Position numbers and translations under genes: made by a program. This document shows positions 13,240-25,735 of a DNA stretch of 64,000 nt, piece by piece. The notes below the pieces were generated by a model. That model saw nothing but the letters and a program-made list of their open reading frames with translations, was not told the DNA's origin and ran no database searches. This stretch comes from Sphagnum compactum (Eukaryota; Bryophyta; Sphagnopsida; Sphagnales). The stretch spans positions 19,778,001-19,842,000 of the forward strand of contig OZ234498.1 of assembly GCA_965153455.1 (NCBI GenBank), in the 5' to 3' direction. Position 1 is the stretch's first letter; every line of letters begins with the position of its first letter.

Positions 13240-14960
13240 GAGTCAGGACTAGTCCCATGGTGATGTCATATTTGACTGGTTTTAATTAAAATATAAAATG
13301 TTGAATTTTTTGAGCATTTTATTTTCATATGTTTGAAAATTCAAATAATTATACAAACACTTTGATTAGTAATTCCAGTGATGAGGAAAAAATTCGAGGA
13401 ATTGGTATCTGGGAGATTTGCATTATTCTTCATATGGCCATCCTTGGATAATTTTAGAGACAATTCTTGAAACAACTATCTCATTTTCAAGCCTCATTAT
13501 TTCATTTTTCACTTAATAATTATTTAAAATATTTTTTAATAATTATTTTCTATCTTTATGATTATTTCACTCTTTTTTTTACCCATCAATGTTGATATGA
13601 AAAGACAAATTAACATGTGCCTTTTCATGTCCATGGTATTTATATTAATTCGGATTAAATTTGACATTGACATAAATAATGATGAACTCTTGAAAAACAT
13701 ATTGGAACATAAAAAAAGGAAAAGAAAAATGATCCTTGTTGGTAGTGCATATGAACAAAGAGCCCAAGTGAAAATTATTAATCACTTTGTGTGCAAAGAG
13801 CCATTGGATAGGACCTCAGAAAGGCTTTGCATCACTAGCATTAACTTGAAATTTGGACTTAACATAAAATTATATTCATTTCTTCAATGGGGGCTTATGA
13901 ATATTTGAAAAAAAAAATATTGTTTTTTTCCTTTTAGCTTTAAAGATAAAAGTTTAGATTGTGTTCCATGTTTCTAGATTTTAATGAGTGCAAAGTGTAG
14001 ATGTAGAAGGAAATTATTGAAAAACTTTACAATTTTAAGGTTGGAATCTTAGAAGATTAAAAATGGGGCTACTAAATGGACTTGAAAGTTAGAAAATAAT
14101 AGTTTCAACACTTGGGTGGCAAAACTAACATCACCATATGATATTTTCCTTCACACTTAAATGATTTTTAATGTGATTTTGAGTCTTGACATATGAACAA
14201 GTGGCTTTTTGGTCACTTGTTGAATCAATTTTTGGAAAATGTGACTATTTCAAAATAGGTCCAATGTGGCAATTCTTTTTTAAAGAAGAAAGTTCAATTG
14301 GCGCCCACTTTAAACACTATGAATAGGAACATGAAAAGGATCATCACAAAAAAGAACACACGAAAGGGGCCATGATCAAGAATATACAATGAAGACACAA
14401 ACAATAACACATGAAGAACTATGACCTAAATGAGCCGAAGGTGAAAAGTTAAAAGGGAGTTGAACCAAACTAACATAATCTGATGCTTAATGTGAAATGT
14501 TAATCATCCACACTATGGTGATTAGGTTATCTTCTAGTTTTTGCTTTGTTTGTTTGTTTTGCTTTATAGTTGCAAGTCTACATTCATGAAGGGAGTTGTT
14601 TTGTGGGGCACACGGTCTCCTGTTCCTGTGTTTTTGTTGGTAAAATCATATGTTTATCTACATTGTTGTTTGCTTTTTTATGGTGGATTATGGTGTTTCT
14701 TTGTTGGATTGGCTTGTTGGATCTGGTGATGGTGAGAAGATGTGGGAGCTTGGACTATAAGGGGCAGAGATTGGTGCTATGGAGTGTGGGACTTCTACAA
14801 AAGAAAGTTAAATGTTTTATTTTACATTAAAGTTCATGATCATTAAAAGGATAGAGCCATCTCATGGTCCTCACCGTCTTATTGCTAATATAATTGTAAA
14901 AATTTCCACTCCAAATTCCAATTGTATTTGGAGGAACACTTACAAAATGTAAAAAATCAC
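13240..14960. other. AT-rich spacer, no gene recognised
   Basis: The open frames here (for example 13,558-13,908) have no recognisable domain and no conserved splice structure. Base composition is that of decayed intergenic DNA. Confidence 0.5.
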
Positions 14961-14967
14961 ATGGCAG

Positions 14968-15032
14968 TTTAGAAAACAAAAGGCTCGCACCTACAGCCCC
15001 TCATAATAGGCACGATCCTTTTGTTTTCTAAA
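14968..15032. repeat. Perfect 16-bp inverted repeat (stem-loop)
   Basis: TTTAGAAAACAAAAGG at 14,968-14,983 is perfectly complementary to CCTTTTGTTTTCTAAA at 15,017-15,032, with a 33-nt loop. It could be a remnant of a small inverted-repeat element. It has no U-tract or other mark of a functional RNA. Confidence 0.8.
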
Positions 15033-15052
15033 ATGTCTAGTGCTGTTTTTCC

Positions 15053-15114
15053 CCTATGATACCAAGTGGGGGGGGGGGGGGGGGACTCAATGGCTACCCT
15101 CCGAGTATCATAGG
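15053..15114. repeat. G17 tract enclosed by a 10-bp inverted repeat
   Basis: CCTATGATAC (15,053-15,062) pairs perfectly with GTATCATAGG (15,105-15,114). Between them lies an uninterrupted run of 17 G (15,068-15,084), capable of G-quadruplex formation on the plus strand. It lies about 650-700 bp upstream of the SKP1 ATG. Confidence 0.85.
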
Positions 15115-15313
15115 AATTTTTTTTAGATGACTTAAAATTGTCGATTTTTACGCCATATTATAATAATGCCTTTCGCCATGGGCATCACCAAAATCAAACT
15201 TGCTCGGCTCCACCTTGCATGGGCCCTTATTCCAATAATGTTGCCCACAGCCCGGGCCATTACCCTACACTTTAAACTCAAATATTCAATATTATTTTAG
15301 AATGTAGAATTCT

Positions 15314-15314
15314 C

Positions 15315-15354
<40 letters not shown>
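15314..15354. repeat. AAT/ATT palindromic microsatellite
   Basis: A run of AAT units switches to ATT units, so the tract is self-complementary and can extrude as a hairpin. It lies between the G17 hairpin and the SKP1 promoter. Confidence 0.9.
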
Positions 15355-15400
15355 CATATTATTAGATTCTAAGATTTAGTCAAATGTGAAAGACCAAAGT

Positions 15401-15413
15401 TTCCAGAACTTTC
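15401..15413 (+). promoter_or_regulatory. Candidate heat-shock element upstream of SKP1
   Basis: TTCCAGAACTTTC is a perfect three-block alternating HSF site (TTC-nn-GAA-nn-TTC). It sits 342 bp upstream of the SKP1 start codon and just before the GA-rich leader, a promoter-proximal position. Function is inferred from the motif only. Confidence 0.45.
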
Positions 15414-15439
15414 CAGTGCCGGAGTCCGTCCATCCCTAC

Positions 15440-15754
15440 ACACGTGCGAGGAGGGCTCAAGAGGGTACAGAAGCAGCGAGCGCGAGGACGCAGGATGGGT
15501 AAGGTACACGAGCGCGAGGGAGAGAGGGACGGAGGAAGCGAGCAAGCGAGGGAGGGTGCACGAACGGCGGTTCGGAGATGCAAGATTGCGCTTCGATCTC
15601 GCTGTACTTCCTATTGTCTGAGTATGTGATATGAGTACGAGATAAGGCGCGATACGGTTGTTTTTTCTCTCGTTTGTTGTTGTGTCCGTGTGTGTGTGTG
15701 TTTTTCGTTGTTTGTTTTTTACCAGCAGGAGGAGGAGCAGGAGGAGGAGGATCA
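15440..15754 (+). promoter_or_regulatory. GA-rich promoter/5' leader of SKP1
   Basis: The stretch is much richer in G, A and C than its surroundings, with GAGCGCGAGG, GAGAGAGGGACGGAGG and GGAGGAGGAGCAGGAGGAGG runs ending directly at the ATG. This is typical of plant 5' untranslated regions of housekeeping genes. No TATA box is evident and the transcription start cannot be placed exactly. Confidence 0.5.
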
Positions 15755-17785
15755 ATGGCGGAGAAGCGAGTGAAGCTGAAGAGTTCTGATGATGAGATGT
15801 TTGAGGTGGAAGAGGCAGTGGCTTTTGAGTCGCAGGCTGTGAAGAACATGATTGAGGATACCGGTATGGATCTTCCAATTCCGTTACCGAACGTTTCCAG
15901 CAAGATTCTGGCCAAGGTAATAGAGTATTGCAAGTATCACGTCGATAACCAAAAGTCTACCGACGACAAGCCAGCCACACCTGAGGACGAAATCAAGGCC
16001 TGGGATCAGGACTTCGTCAAAGTAGACCAGGCGACACTTTTCGATCTTATCTTGGTGAGCTTTCCCCGCCCGGTTTTCTCTTTTCATGTTTTTCAAACGG
16101 TTTTTGTGCCGCAGATGTCTCCGCACTATGTTCGACTTTCTAGTGTTCAGTAGTGTTACAGGATAATAGACTATGTTTTCATGAATGCTTCACTGTTTCC
16201 GATGGTAATCTCTTCACGTCTAAGCCATTGTGGTTTGTATACCCTGAGGCTTCATGTGTATGGCACCTTTGTTCTCTGCCTAGTGCACACCTGACCTATC
16301 TTGCTTGGGTCATGAGTAGCTTCTCCACTGTTACACTGTTACGTGGAAACAGTCTTCGTAAGGTTTCCAGTTTCTACTCTTCTCGGTAAGATTGCACAAC
16401 TACTGCAGCAAGTCACCTATTATTGTGATGGAGTGGCTTACTTCCAGTAGATATTTTATTGCCTTGGATGACCGCTGTATGTTGTGTGGTCTTGGATTTC
16501 TCATGATATTCTCAACTCCTGGAGACTGTTGTGTATTTGTTTGTTTGTGCCATTGTTGAAGCAAGTGTGCCTGCTAATGCCACCTACTTCCCCCAGCTCT
16601 CTCAAGCAATAATGTGCTGTTCCTTTCAAATCTTTTGAAGGACTTGAGCTGAATCTTAATTTCAGATATGAGCATTTCGTTCCTCATGTGGATGCAGGTA
16701 GATTGTTGATGTCTTAGAGTTCCTTTTCTGGTTTTGATTGTAGTCATTGTCACTGACCTTTATGTCATTTCTTTATGAACCATCGGGAACATAAGCATTA
16801 GCACAAAAACTGACGGATGGGTTGGGGCAGGCATTTCTATGACTGGAAATCTTCACATGGGCAGATTTTGTTTTATTGTTTACCAAGGGTTTGAGCTTTG
16901 TGTCACTGAACAATAAAATGTCTCTATATTATCTGCAACTTGCCCTGAATGCATGATGATGGAACTTCCTTTGCTAACATAAAGTTCATATTTGTCATTT
17001 CTCTGGTCTCAGTTGTTCTAAGATAATTGTGAGGAAAAGTAGTGATGAAGTGGGAATCATTGCTGTAATAGTTCATTTGGTCAGGCGCCACTCACATTCT
17101 TCCTTTTCACCATTAGCTCATGTTGTTATTCTCTCCATCTTACATTAAAATGTTGAATGTGAGATCTTCTCTTGCTGAAGTTGTATTGCATGAATGTGGC
17201 AAGATGCTAGCAGTGAACTTTTGTATGTTTTTCAGCATGTCATATAATCCTCTACCCGCACTGTTGGGGTTCAATGAAGTAAACCACTGAAGCTGCAAGT
17301 TTACTTCCTCTTCATTTGTGTTTCTCTTTCTGTCTGCCATGTCTATTTTCCCTGAGCGGTGATAAGTTACTTTTTCTGTCTAAAATACTGATCTTTCAGG
17401 AGGAATGTAACCCTACAAGATCAACATTTTAAAAGGAAGAAAATGGCATAGACACATCAACCAGGTTTGAAGATATATCAACACTCCTGCGTCGATTTGT
17501 AAGGTCCCTGGCAGACACCCTGATTGCAGTTATAAGTTTCTCATATTGAGATGTGTAGGCGATTAGTTGCTACTCAATAGTTATCCTGAAGTAGTTGTGC
17601 TGTATCTGCAGGCAGCAAATTACTTGAACATAAAGAGTCTGCTGGACCTTACTTGTCAAACAGTGGCTGATATGATCAAAGGCAAGACTCCAGAGGAGAT
17701 ACGCAAGACATTTAACATCAAGAATGACTTCACACCAGAAGAAGAAGAGGAAGTCCGACGGGAAAACCAGTGGGCCTTTGAGTGA
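15755..17785 (+). CDS. SKP1: SKP1, adaptor subunit of SCF ubiquitin ligases (two exons)
   Basis: The exons are 15,755-16,054 and 17,612-17,785, joined in phase 0 across a 1,557-bp GT-AG intron, and encode 157 residues. SKP1 bridges cullin-1 to F-box proteins in the nucleus and cytosol, so that SCF ligases can ubiquitinate their substrates. The first exon carries the BTB/POZ-fold Skp1 domain (start [20 protein letters not shown], then [21 protein letters not shown]). The second carries the F-box-binding helices ([20 protein letters not shown], then [15 protein letters not shown]) and ends ENQWAFE, matching functional plant SKP1/ASK1 proteins. The intron falls after DLIL, the conserved position in plant SKP1 genes. 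Length is normal (ASK1 has 160 residues) and there are no disablements. The retained intron rules out a retrocopy. Confidence 0.97.
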
Positions 17786-19740
17786 ATTTCTGATGACAAG
17801 AGCTGGATATGTAACTGGCAGTCTTTCTCTGTCTCAAACTTGTCAGTCTTCGTTGCTCTCTTTTTGCATAGTGTCAGTGCTGCGCTATTGAATTGTGCAT
17901 CCTTCCAAAATCAAAGTAGAAAGAAGGCACATGGCAGTCTTTTAGAAGGTTTCTGTCATTGATCGATGTATCCATAATCTTGGGGGTGGGGACCTTCAGG
18001 TTGTCACTAAAATGTGGCACAAGGTCTTATGAGTCTTTGCTTAGATGTGGAATTGTATATGCTAAGCAGAGTGTAGTGGGCAGGAAGAATTCACTTCTTA
18101 GGTGTATTCTAATTATGGGAAGTACCAATCACACACCTTGATGTGATTTTGAGTAGTATAAGCTTCCCTTGCTGGCAATTTTTTTGCTTCATGGAATGTG
18201 CTGCATGAGTGTACATCTGAGTGCATATTGTGGGTGCTAAGTGAGGTGTTTTAGACGGGGATTGTCGTGGAACTATGTGGTGTTGCAACAGTAACCAGTG
18301 TTATCTGTTGAGCGTTTTCATTGTGTAGTGTTGTTATTAGATGAGCTGTTTGATCTCATGAGCATATTATTGAAGAGGCTTTTAGGCAAAGTCATTTCAA
18401 CTTTTTCTGAAAACCCGTGGGAGTATGCTAGAGGAAGAGGGTACTTGACATAAGATTACATGGATAGTTTGGACAGTGTCATTATTTTTGATTTTCTGAT
18501 GTTCCTCTTGTACAAAGAGAGCACTCTGGATGTGAGTAGCTTTATCTCCATACCAAGGGGTTGTCAAAATTAAATTGATTTCCTGAATTTTATCATCTCA
18601 GTGTATTGTGATTTGTGACAGGATTCACTAAACAGCTTGGGTGCAGCTAGTGGGCCCTGTACCAGAAGTCAATTGACTGAGATAAGTGTGTGCTTTTGGC
18701 CATGACTTGAAGCAATAGAGGTATGCCTTTACCATGCAATAAGTGGAGTGTTCACTGTAGAAGTGGCACTTCATATCAAGGACCTTCCAACAGATGTTAC
18801 TGTTCAAGAAAATATTGTTTTATTTACTGTCCTGTAGAAGCAGAGAATGTTTGTGTATTTACCATAATCTTATCAGATACCCAAGCATTCTATTCAAGTG
18901 CATTTTTTGTGTTGTCTGGTTGGTAGGGTAAACTTGATCTTGGTTTATATTACACATCCTGTTTGGTTAAATTACTATGTAAATGTTTTTGCGTCTCTCT
19001 AAAGGTGCTGTCATCAGAAGTTGAAAGTGCGTTGTCTCTGAGCACTTTATAGGGTGCATGCCTAGGTACTCCATAGCATATAACACGATCCAAAATGCTG
19101 CAGGATGGGAATCCACCCTAAGAATGGCAAAAGAGGTGCTTGCTCTGGTGGCCAGGGTGATCACTTGGATGGCCCTCAAGGTCTGAGGTGAGGTATTTTC
19201 TCACTAGACCTGATAATAGAAGATTTTGCAAAGCAAGACACAAATGGGTTATATATGCTCCAAAGAGTTTCATATGCTGAGTTTATGTTTGAGTCCCAGT
19301 CTATCAAGGACCAAAGGGATCTCAATTGTGGGTGAAGGATAATGTTAACCCAATCTAAGACATGGTGAGCGTTCTTCATAGCTTGTTTGGTTCTCTCATA
19401 GAATGGATTGTTACCAACCAATATAGTCTTGTCCATTGTTTCAAAACATCTTGAGGGTCATTCAATGCTTATGTTGAATGCTGCAATACCTCATCCTTGT
19501 GCAAAGAAAAGTAGACAATACAACAAGTGCTTCTGAAACAATTGTTGTGTCATGGATTATAGTGACATTTGCTGTGAGGGATTTATGGTGACATCCTCAG
19601 GAAGGTAATTTCTTCCACATCTATTACCAACTCAAGGTCTTGGATGTGAGTGAACCAACAGTCCTCAGTGGACCATGAGGGATGGATGGTAGATGGGTAG
19701 GAAACACTTTGCCAGTGGGTTCCAGGGCCCTAGCTAACCA
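17786..19740. other. SKP1 3' flank and spacer
   Basis: This contains the presumed 3' untranslated region of SKP1, followed by sequence with no recognisable gene. The minus-strand open frame at 19,176-19,436 is of ordinary amino-acid composition but matches no family I recognise. Confidence 0.4.
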
Positions 19741-20619
19741 GGGTGTTATTTTTACCACCTACCTCTTAACAACCCACTAGCCCTTACCTATGTACTAACC
19801 ATCTATATGCATTTATCTGCTTAAAGCCCTGTTCAGACATGGAGAGAACATGGTTGATAAAATGAGTTATAACTAAATTTGTTCGAACTTGAAGGAAATT
19901 GTCTAGAAATAGCTGATGTTGCAAATAACATAGCTTCAGTATCATGAAGAAAACTCTCAAAGTAAGGAACATGGTAATGTATTTTCACCATGTTAAAAAT
20001 CCTCATATGATGAAGATTTTGGTGCTTAATGCAGTTGCCTGGAATCCTAACTAATAGTTTATCAATGAGCTTGTTTATCATCAAGGTTTGCGATCCCAGG
20101 CCTCTCCAGCTCTCCCATACTCTACATCAGTTTTGCAAAGTAGGTACCTTCATTGCTAAAGAGGTAGCTACTATACCTTGTCAACAAACATTAGCCTAAT
20201 GCCAAGCCCTAACTTTGTCACTAACTCAGAGTCTAAACGGAGCATTAGTAGCCTCTACATGTCTGTCCTTGGTACCTATCTATCTAACTACATACGTGAC
20301 CTTTTTTTGTTAAAACAGTAGAGGTTGCCCAGGTCAAATGTAACACCAGTTTACAGTTGGGACAGTTGGGTTTTATCAACAACTTAGTTGTAATAGGCTT
20401 GCAAAAGATGGTTCACTAGGGCAAAATAAATCAGCACTCATGAACGCACCATTTGGATGGACAGGCCAGTAGATACCTGTTGATTTTCTGTCCTCTCCTG
20501 TCCCTGTGCTAACCAGCTAGGACCAAGGTGATTAGCACAATTTGACTTTTTTCTCTTGCCTTCTCAGCCCCTGGACTTCACCAAAAAAAAATGTTGGGAT
20601 TTTTTTTTGGACCCACCTA

Positions 20620-20825
20620 ACTGCATCAACACCACGCCCTCCCACCCACTGTCCTATATTCCATCCACTAACCCTAGCCTACTCTTTTTCGCACTTACCT
20701 TCTCACTTACATATTTCAAATAACTTAATCTCATCCCCACCTACCTACCTCTTTCCCACCCATTTACCTACCAAGTGGCACTCATATACCTACCTACTTA
20801 GCCATCTACCCCTACACACCGACCA
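20620..20825. repeat. CCTA/CCCAC-rich degenerate tract
   Basis: The plus strand is strongly pyrimidine-rich with irregular CCTA and ACCTACC words. Similar CCTA/TAGG-rich patches occur at 19,745-19,810, 20,965-21,030, 38,030-38,095, 42,535-42,640 and 48,270-48,385. The 106-codon frame across it (20,542-20,862) is an artefact of composition. Confidence 0.6.
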
Positions 20826-20924
20826 ATGTCCTACACATCACACAAGCGTGACGAAATGTTGACCAAACTAGATGCGGATCTTGCAATCCATGTGATGCTG
20901 TCAAATGATGAAATCCAACGAAGA

Positions 20925-21640
20925 TATTGCATTTCATCATGTAGATGATTGCATCGTCCTTCCACTTTTGTACCTACTAGCCACCCAAGTAAGTACCTAC
21001 CAGACACCATCCAACCATACCTACTTACCTGGTAGTAGTACGATTGACCCTCCATTTGTCCATTGCGATGTTCAAACGAAAAAAATGTAGGTATTGCATT
21101 TCCCTTGGATTTGTTCACACAAGCCACCTATAATGCTTAGATGAAAATAATTGCAGCTTCTCAAATACAAATATTGCTTGCATCAAACAATAGCATCATT
21201 TCACTTTCATACCCATGAGCCACCCAAGTAGGTACCTACTAAACACCACCCAGCCATACATACTTGCTTGGTCATTGCAATGTTCAGATGAAAAAAATGC
21301 AGGTATTACATTTCCCTTGGATTTGTTCACACAAGGCACCTGTAATCCCAAGATGAAGATAATTGCAGTTACCTGAATATAGGTATTACTTGCATCAAAC
21401 AATAGCTATCATTTCACTTTCATACCTACTAGCCACCTAGGTAGATACCCACCAGACACCACCCAACCATACCTATTTGCCCGGTCATTAGTATGAGTGA
21501 TCCCCCCATTTGCCCATCATGATGCTCAAATGAAAAAATGTGGATATTGCATTTCCCTTTGATTTTGTTCACACAAGCCACTTGTAATGCCCAGATGAAA
21601 ATAATTGCCCTGAATAAAGGTATTGGATTATAAGAGTATT
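20925..21640. repeat. Degenerate tandem repeat, about 230-bp unit, three copies
   Basis: Three successive units share the same order of blocks: TAGCCACC(C/T)A(A/G)GTA, then ACCA(C/T)CCA(A/G)CCATAC, then ATTTCCCTTGGATTTGTTCACACAAG, then a stretch near TGTAAT..CCCAGATGAA. They lie at about 20,940-21,180, 21,200-21,410 and 21,418-21,640. Divergence between copies is moderate and no coding sequence is present. Confidence 0.75.
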
Positions 21641-21796
21641 TTATTGAAGGCATCGACAATTGTGGGTTCATTTAGCCAATGCTCCATTTGAATTCAAAAA
21701 ATGTGAGTATTGAAAATTCGAGCAATGTCCACTGTTGTGATTTCCCCTGTTGGTCTACCTCCATTTCGGCCTAATTAAATGCATATTGTATAAAAT

Positions 21797-21812
21797 GGGG
21801 GGGGGGGGGGGG
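21797..21812 (+). repeat. G16 homopolymer
   Basis: An uninterrupted run of 16 G in an AT-rich spacer, the second long G run of the window (compare 15,068-15,084). Confidence 0.95.
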
Positions 21813-22184
21813 AGAAGGTCCAAGTAAGGTTTATTTAATTTAAGCCCCCAAATGTGTACTTAAGTTTGGGCCTTTGGGTTTGTTTAGTTTTTGTTGCACT
21901 AAATATTTGGGCACCTCAATTCTAATAGAATATGGTACAAAAAATATTTAGGTAGGATTTTATTTTATATTAAACCCTTCACCTCCACATATATGGATCA
22001 AGTGCATTTCATTATTTTTCTTTTCAAGGAGAACCAAACCCATTTTTAACTTAGAAGAGGTATGAATAATATCCTCTCCTTGGCCTTTGATGATTTTTAA
22101 TTATAATATTGTAGCCTAGGGATATTTTCAAATAAACAAAACAAATAAATTTTATTTTCAAAAAAATAATTCGCTTTTAAAAAT

Positions 22185-22310
22185 TGAAATTATTTAAAGT
22201 GTAGCCTATGATAATTATGATGATTTTCAACATGTAAATTTTTTATTTTCACAAAATTCATTTCACTATTTTGACGATTATTTAATGATGAATTTGACCT
22301 TAAGGTAAAT
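22185..22310 (+). repeat. Dispersed repeat, copy 1
   Basis: The segment beginning GAAATTATTTAAAGTGTAGC and ending near GACCTTAAGGTAAATT recurs at about 59,600-59,735 in the same orientation with moderate divergence. This is an unclassified dispersed repeat family. Confidence 0.7.
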
Positions 22311-23034
22311 TATTTGTATTTTTTCATTTTTTTCCCAATGAATTAATTACATGTTTATTGTTTATTTATTTATGCATTTATTTTATTATAGTGTATTTTT
22401 CCATTGGCGTTTGTTTATTTATGTTTTTCCCCCTCTTCACCATTAACCATCCACCCCCACTACATATGGTGAGTTTAGGGCATAGGGTACAAAGATTTAC
22501 ATCAACATAATTTTTTAATTTATATTTATTGTTTTAAATGTAATCACGTGCTTGATGGGGTCCACAATACCTATTGCTCATCGAATATTTGGGGTTTAAG
22601 GTCAAGGGTTTTAGGTGTATAATCCAAAGAGACACAAGCCCAACCAACTATCCTAAGACAATGCCATACCTCACATAATAGGTACCATTAAAACTTATTA
22701 TACATCTTTTTCATATGTTCTATTCCAATAGGTTTTGTTTTGTGAATGCAAAATTGGGTGACCAAAAAGATGTCTTGTTTTTTTTTATAGGGTTTAGAAG
22801 TTGAACATTAGGCACCATGGTATTGGTGGTTTTAATTGTGTGATTTGTGTATAGAAAAACCCTAAACCCCATGATTGTGATAATGAGGATATTGCAATTT
22901 ATAATGTAATGGGTGTCATAAAAATAATTAAGATTAGGGATTTTTTTTTCATCATTCATTTATTTAATGACGACCATGTATATACCATGCAATCAACCTT
23001 TTTCATGTTTATTGTTGGGATAGAATATTGAAGG

Positions 23035-23115
23035 CATTTCTAGGAAGGTCAAAGACATGGGTCGAGCTCCCAAGGCCCAAAGTATACAAGTTCAAATCCA
23101 ACCAAGTCACCATTT
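23035..23115 (+). repeat. tRNA-like segment, possible SINE head
   Basis: GTTCAAATCC (23,090-23,099) matches the RNA polymerase III B box (GTTCRANNCC) and follows a GGTCAAAGACATGGG segment that could be a decayed A-box region. The adjoining ATCCAACCAAG also occurs at 62,655-62,670 beside another tRNA-like A box. The evidence is weak and no poly(A)-ended full element is delimited. Confidence 0.25.
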
Positions 23116-23169
23116 TCCAATGTAAACTTGGTGTGGGTTAAAGGCAAACACCACAAGGGCTCAAACACG

Positions 23170-25735
23170 GAAATCCATTGATGTGGCATATATCCCATAT
23201 GCATGTGTCCAAGATTTTTTGGAGGGCGAATGAAGCAACCTACGTACCCTAGTGAAATGGAACATCCACAAGAACATGCATGCACAAAAAGATGTCAAAA
23301 ACCCCACAATTCGGCATTGGACCTTGGGCATATTTGGTATGTATCACATGAAGGTATTGCCTTCATTTACTTGTTATTTAGTAGAATTGTAGTACAACAA
23401 ATTGGAATGCATCCTTTGTTTAACTAATTGAACGCAATGTAGGAAAGAATGCAGATATGGTCTAGAGGATCATTATGGTGACCTAGATCATACTAGTTCC
23501 ATCAAACATGGTTGTTTGGTGGCATTTTCGATCAAGCGATTATATGTACGATTAAAGGTGGTTGAAATATCCTTTTATCATCATGCCCATACTCGCAGTA
23601 AGGGTGAGCCCACACATGGCAAACATGATCTTGAATTTGTAGCTTGGATGTCACTATATGCTCCCTAAATGTTTCAAGCTCTTAAGGACCACATTTGGGC
23701 CCAATTGAACTTGGGGCACACAATGAAATAAATATATAACAAACATAAGGTGATTTGGTGGGCATGGGTCAATGTGGGGGAGCCCATGTTGAAAGATGAT
23801 TTCATTCGACAAAATGACATCACCTATATCGATCGAAAGCACAAGGAAGGAAGTCGGTAGTTCCATGCCAACCCCACTATCTTGATTCAGACCTAGGCAT
23901 ATAATCATTAGGATGATTTTATTTTTTTGAAGAAATGACAGATATTGGTGGGATTCAAACACCATTCACCATTGCCCAATTGGAATTAATGCTCACATGG
24001 GGGCACAACAAGGCAATTTGAATGGATGTAACTTTTGACATTAATGATGTGAAGTTCCACCTCTTCATTTTAATGGTGTTTGATTCACATTGGATCAGGA
24101 TCCTAGTTGCATGGATTATCATTTATTGGCGAACATGAAATGATTTGATATAATGGTTAGGCCCATTAAAAATTAAACTTTTTTCAAGGATGCATGGTTG
24201 GAAGCTTGTGTGTTTTATTGTTGATGATGCCCCACAAGAATTAGTGGCATTGTGATAATACCAACACATTTCCTAATTACATTCCAAATACATCTTCATG
24301 ACTTCTATTTTTACTCATGATGTATGACTTGTAACCATGAAATTTTGCCAATGCATGTGTTGTTGGGCTATATATAATTGTTTAGAACCAAGAGATGGTC
24401 CCAATTTACCTATGTGCATGGCATGTTTTAAAGGCATGGCATGTGTATGCATTAAAAAAGATTAAAGATGTGGTAGTGTGTTGAGCAATCTTGGATGATT
24501 GCCATGCTATTTTGTATGTGATGATTAACTTTGGCAAAAACATTAAAGACTTCAAGGCACGTGGGAAAGAGAAGGTCATGGCCAATTTTGAATAACTTAA
24601 GCTGGGAGATGCTTGGACATGATATTTTTGGGCTTATTATCCCATCCTTGGTAAATGTTCATCATGTATTTAGTTCTCTATGTCATTATTTTTTGTTGTT
24701 CATAGTTGAGTCCATAGTGTTCTAGGTTTATTTACCTAAATATGTCTATGGTGTTTTGGTTTTACATTTGTGGATGGTTGGACTTTGACATGTGCTACAT
24801 TCCAACCAAGACACAAAAACATTGATTGAGTCCTACCATAGTGCATTGAAGTGATGGTTTTCCCTTGAGACAAAAAGGCTTAGAGGTTGATGTATTGACC
24901 GGTTGGTGTGGTAGCTAACAACCATTGTGGCTTGGCATTATATGCACACATCCAAAATGAAGACATTTTGGTTCATAAAAAAAAAAGTTTTGGAGTGGAT
25001 CACAAAGGCAAGTGTGGAAAAGGCATTGTTGATTCTAATTATCGATGTGAAGTGGTTGTCATTGGAATCTAGGGGTGCTTGGATTGTGATGAGCCAAGGC
25101 ACTCCCAACCACATGTATGAAGTTAAACACCCATTTACGAAGTAGGCCAATTGCACATGGAGTAAGCATTGTGTGGAAATTTATGTAAACACCAAATTGC
25201 AATTATTTTGGCATACACATATGTCATTGTAGAGATCATCTTTGATTAGTGTGGGACATGGTATGGCACCGATTGAGGAGGCCATGTTCACAAACCTTCA
25301 TTTGTTGGAGAACAATTCCAATGCATTTGATGACAATGAAAAGTCAGATTGAATTATTAATGGGGAGGAGGTTGTTGATATTGGTGGGCTTATTCTTCCA
25401 TGTGATGACATCTCAGGCTTTGATGATGTGAGGGTGCCTCGAGCCCAAGTGTTAGATGCTCCTATGGAACAAGCAATGGACCAATTAAAGGAGACCATGT
25501 CAAACAACACAAAGGACTGCATAGAAGGTGGGGTTGCACTTTGCGTTCATGCAACATCACTCGTGAAAGTGGTATGTGCCAATGCTCACACAAATCGTTT
25601 GATGAGGGGTTATGAATCCTTGCATTTGGGCAATATCCTTAAAGGGTGGAAAATGACATGGGTTGTTTTGTCAAATGGAAGAAAGATTGGAACGAATGGA
25701 TGGTTACACACAAGTTTGCTTGTACATTGAGAGTT
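23170..25735 (+). pseudogene. Decayed Mutator-like (MULE) transposase
   Basis: This would have been a DDE transposase that mobilises a MULE DNA transposon. Reading across several frame changes and stops gives the MULE order. An N-terminal segment KHGCLVAFSIKRLYVRLKVV lies near 23,505-23,565. The first catalytic Asp block (DVTFDINDVKFHLFILMVFD) lies near 24,025-24,085. The second Asp block, FIVDDAPQELVAL, is near 24,212-24,245, and the CAWHVLKAW block is near 24,411-24,445. A degenerate SWIM-type Cys/His segment lies near 25,140-25,170. The open tail at 25,428-25,730 belongs to the same protein. Terminal inverted repeats were not found. At least three in-frame stops and several frameshifts make it non-functional. 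Confidence 0.7.

Noticed and set aside
15369-15933. Minus-strand frames of 169 and 158 codons over the SKP1 5' region
   Set aside because: They are the complement of the GA-rich leader and first exon of SKP1; low-complexity Ser/Pro/Arg content with no domain.
19176-19436. 86-codon minus-strand frame with ordinary composition
   Set aside because: No family recognised and no adjoining exons with matching splice sites; could be a fragment of an old element but there is no evidence.
20925-21640. Regular repeats considered as a CRISPR array
   Set aside because: Units are about 230 bp with diverged content and no short identical repeat plus unique spacers; this is a plant nuclear locus.
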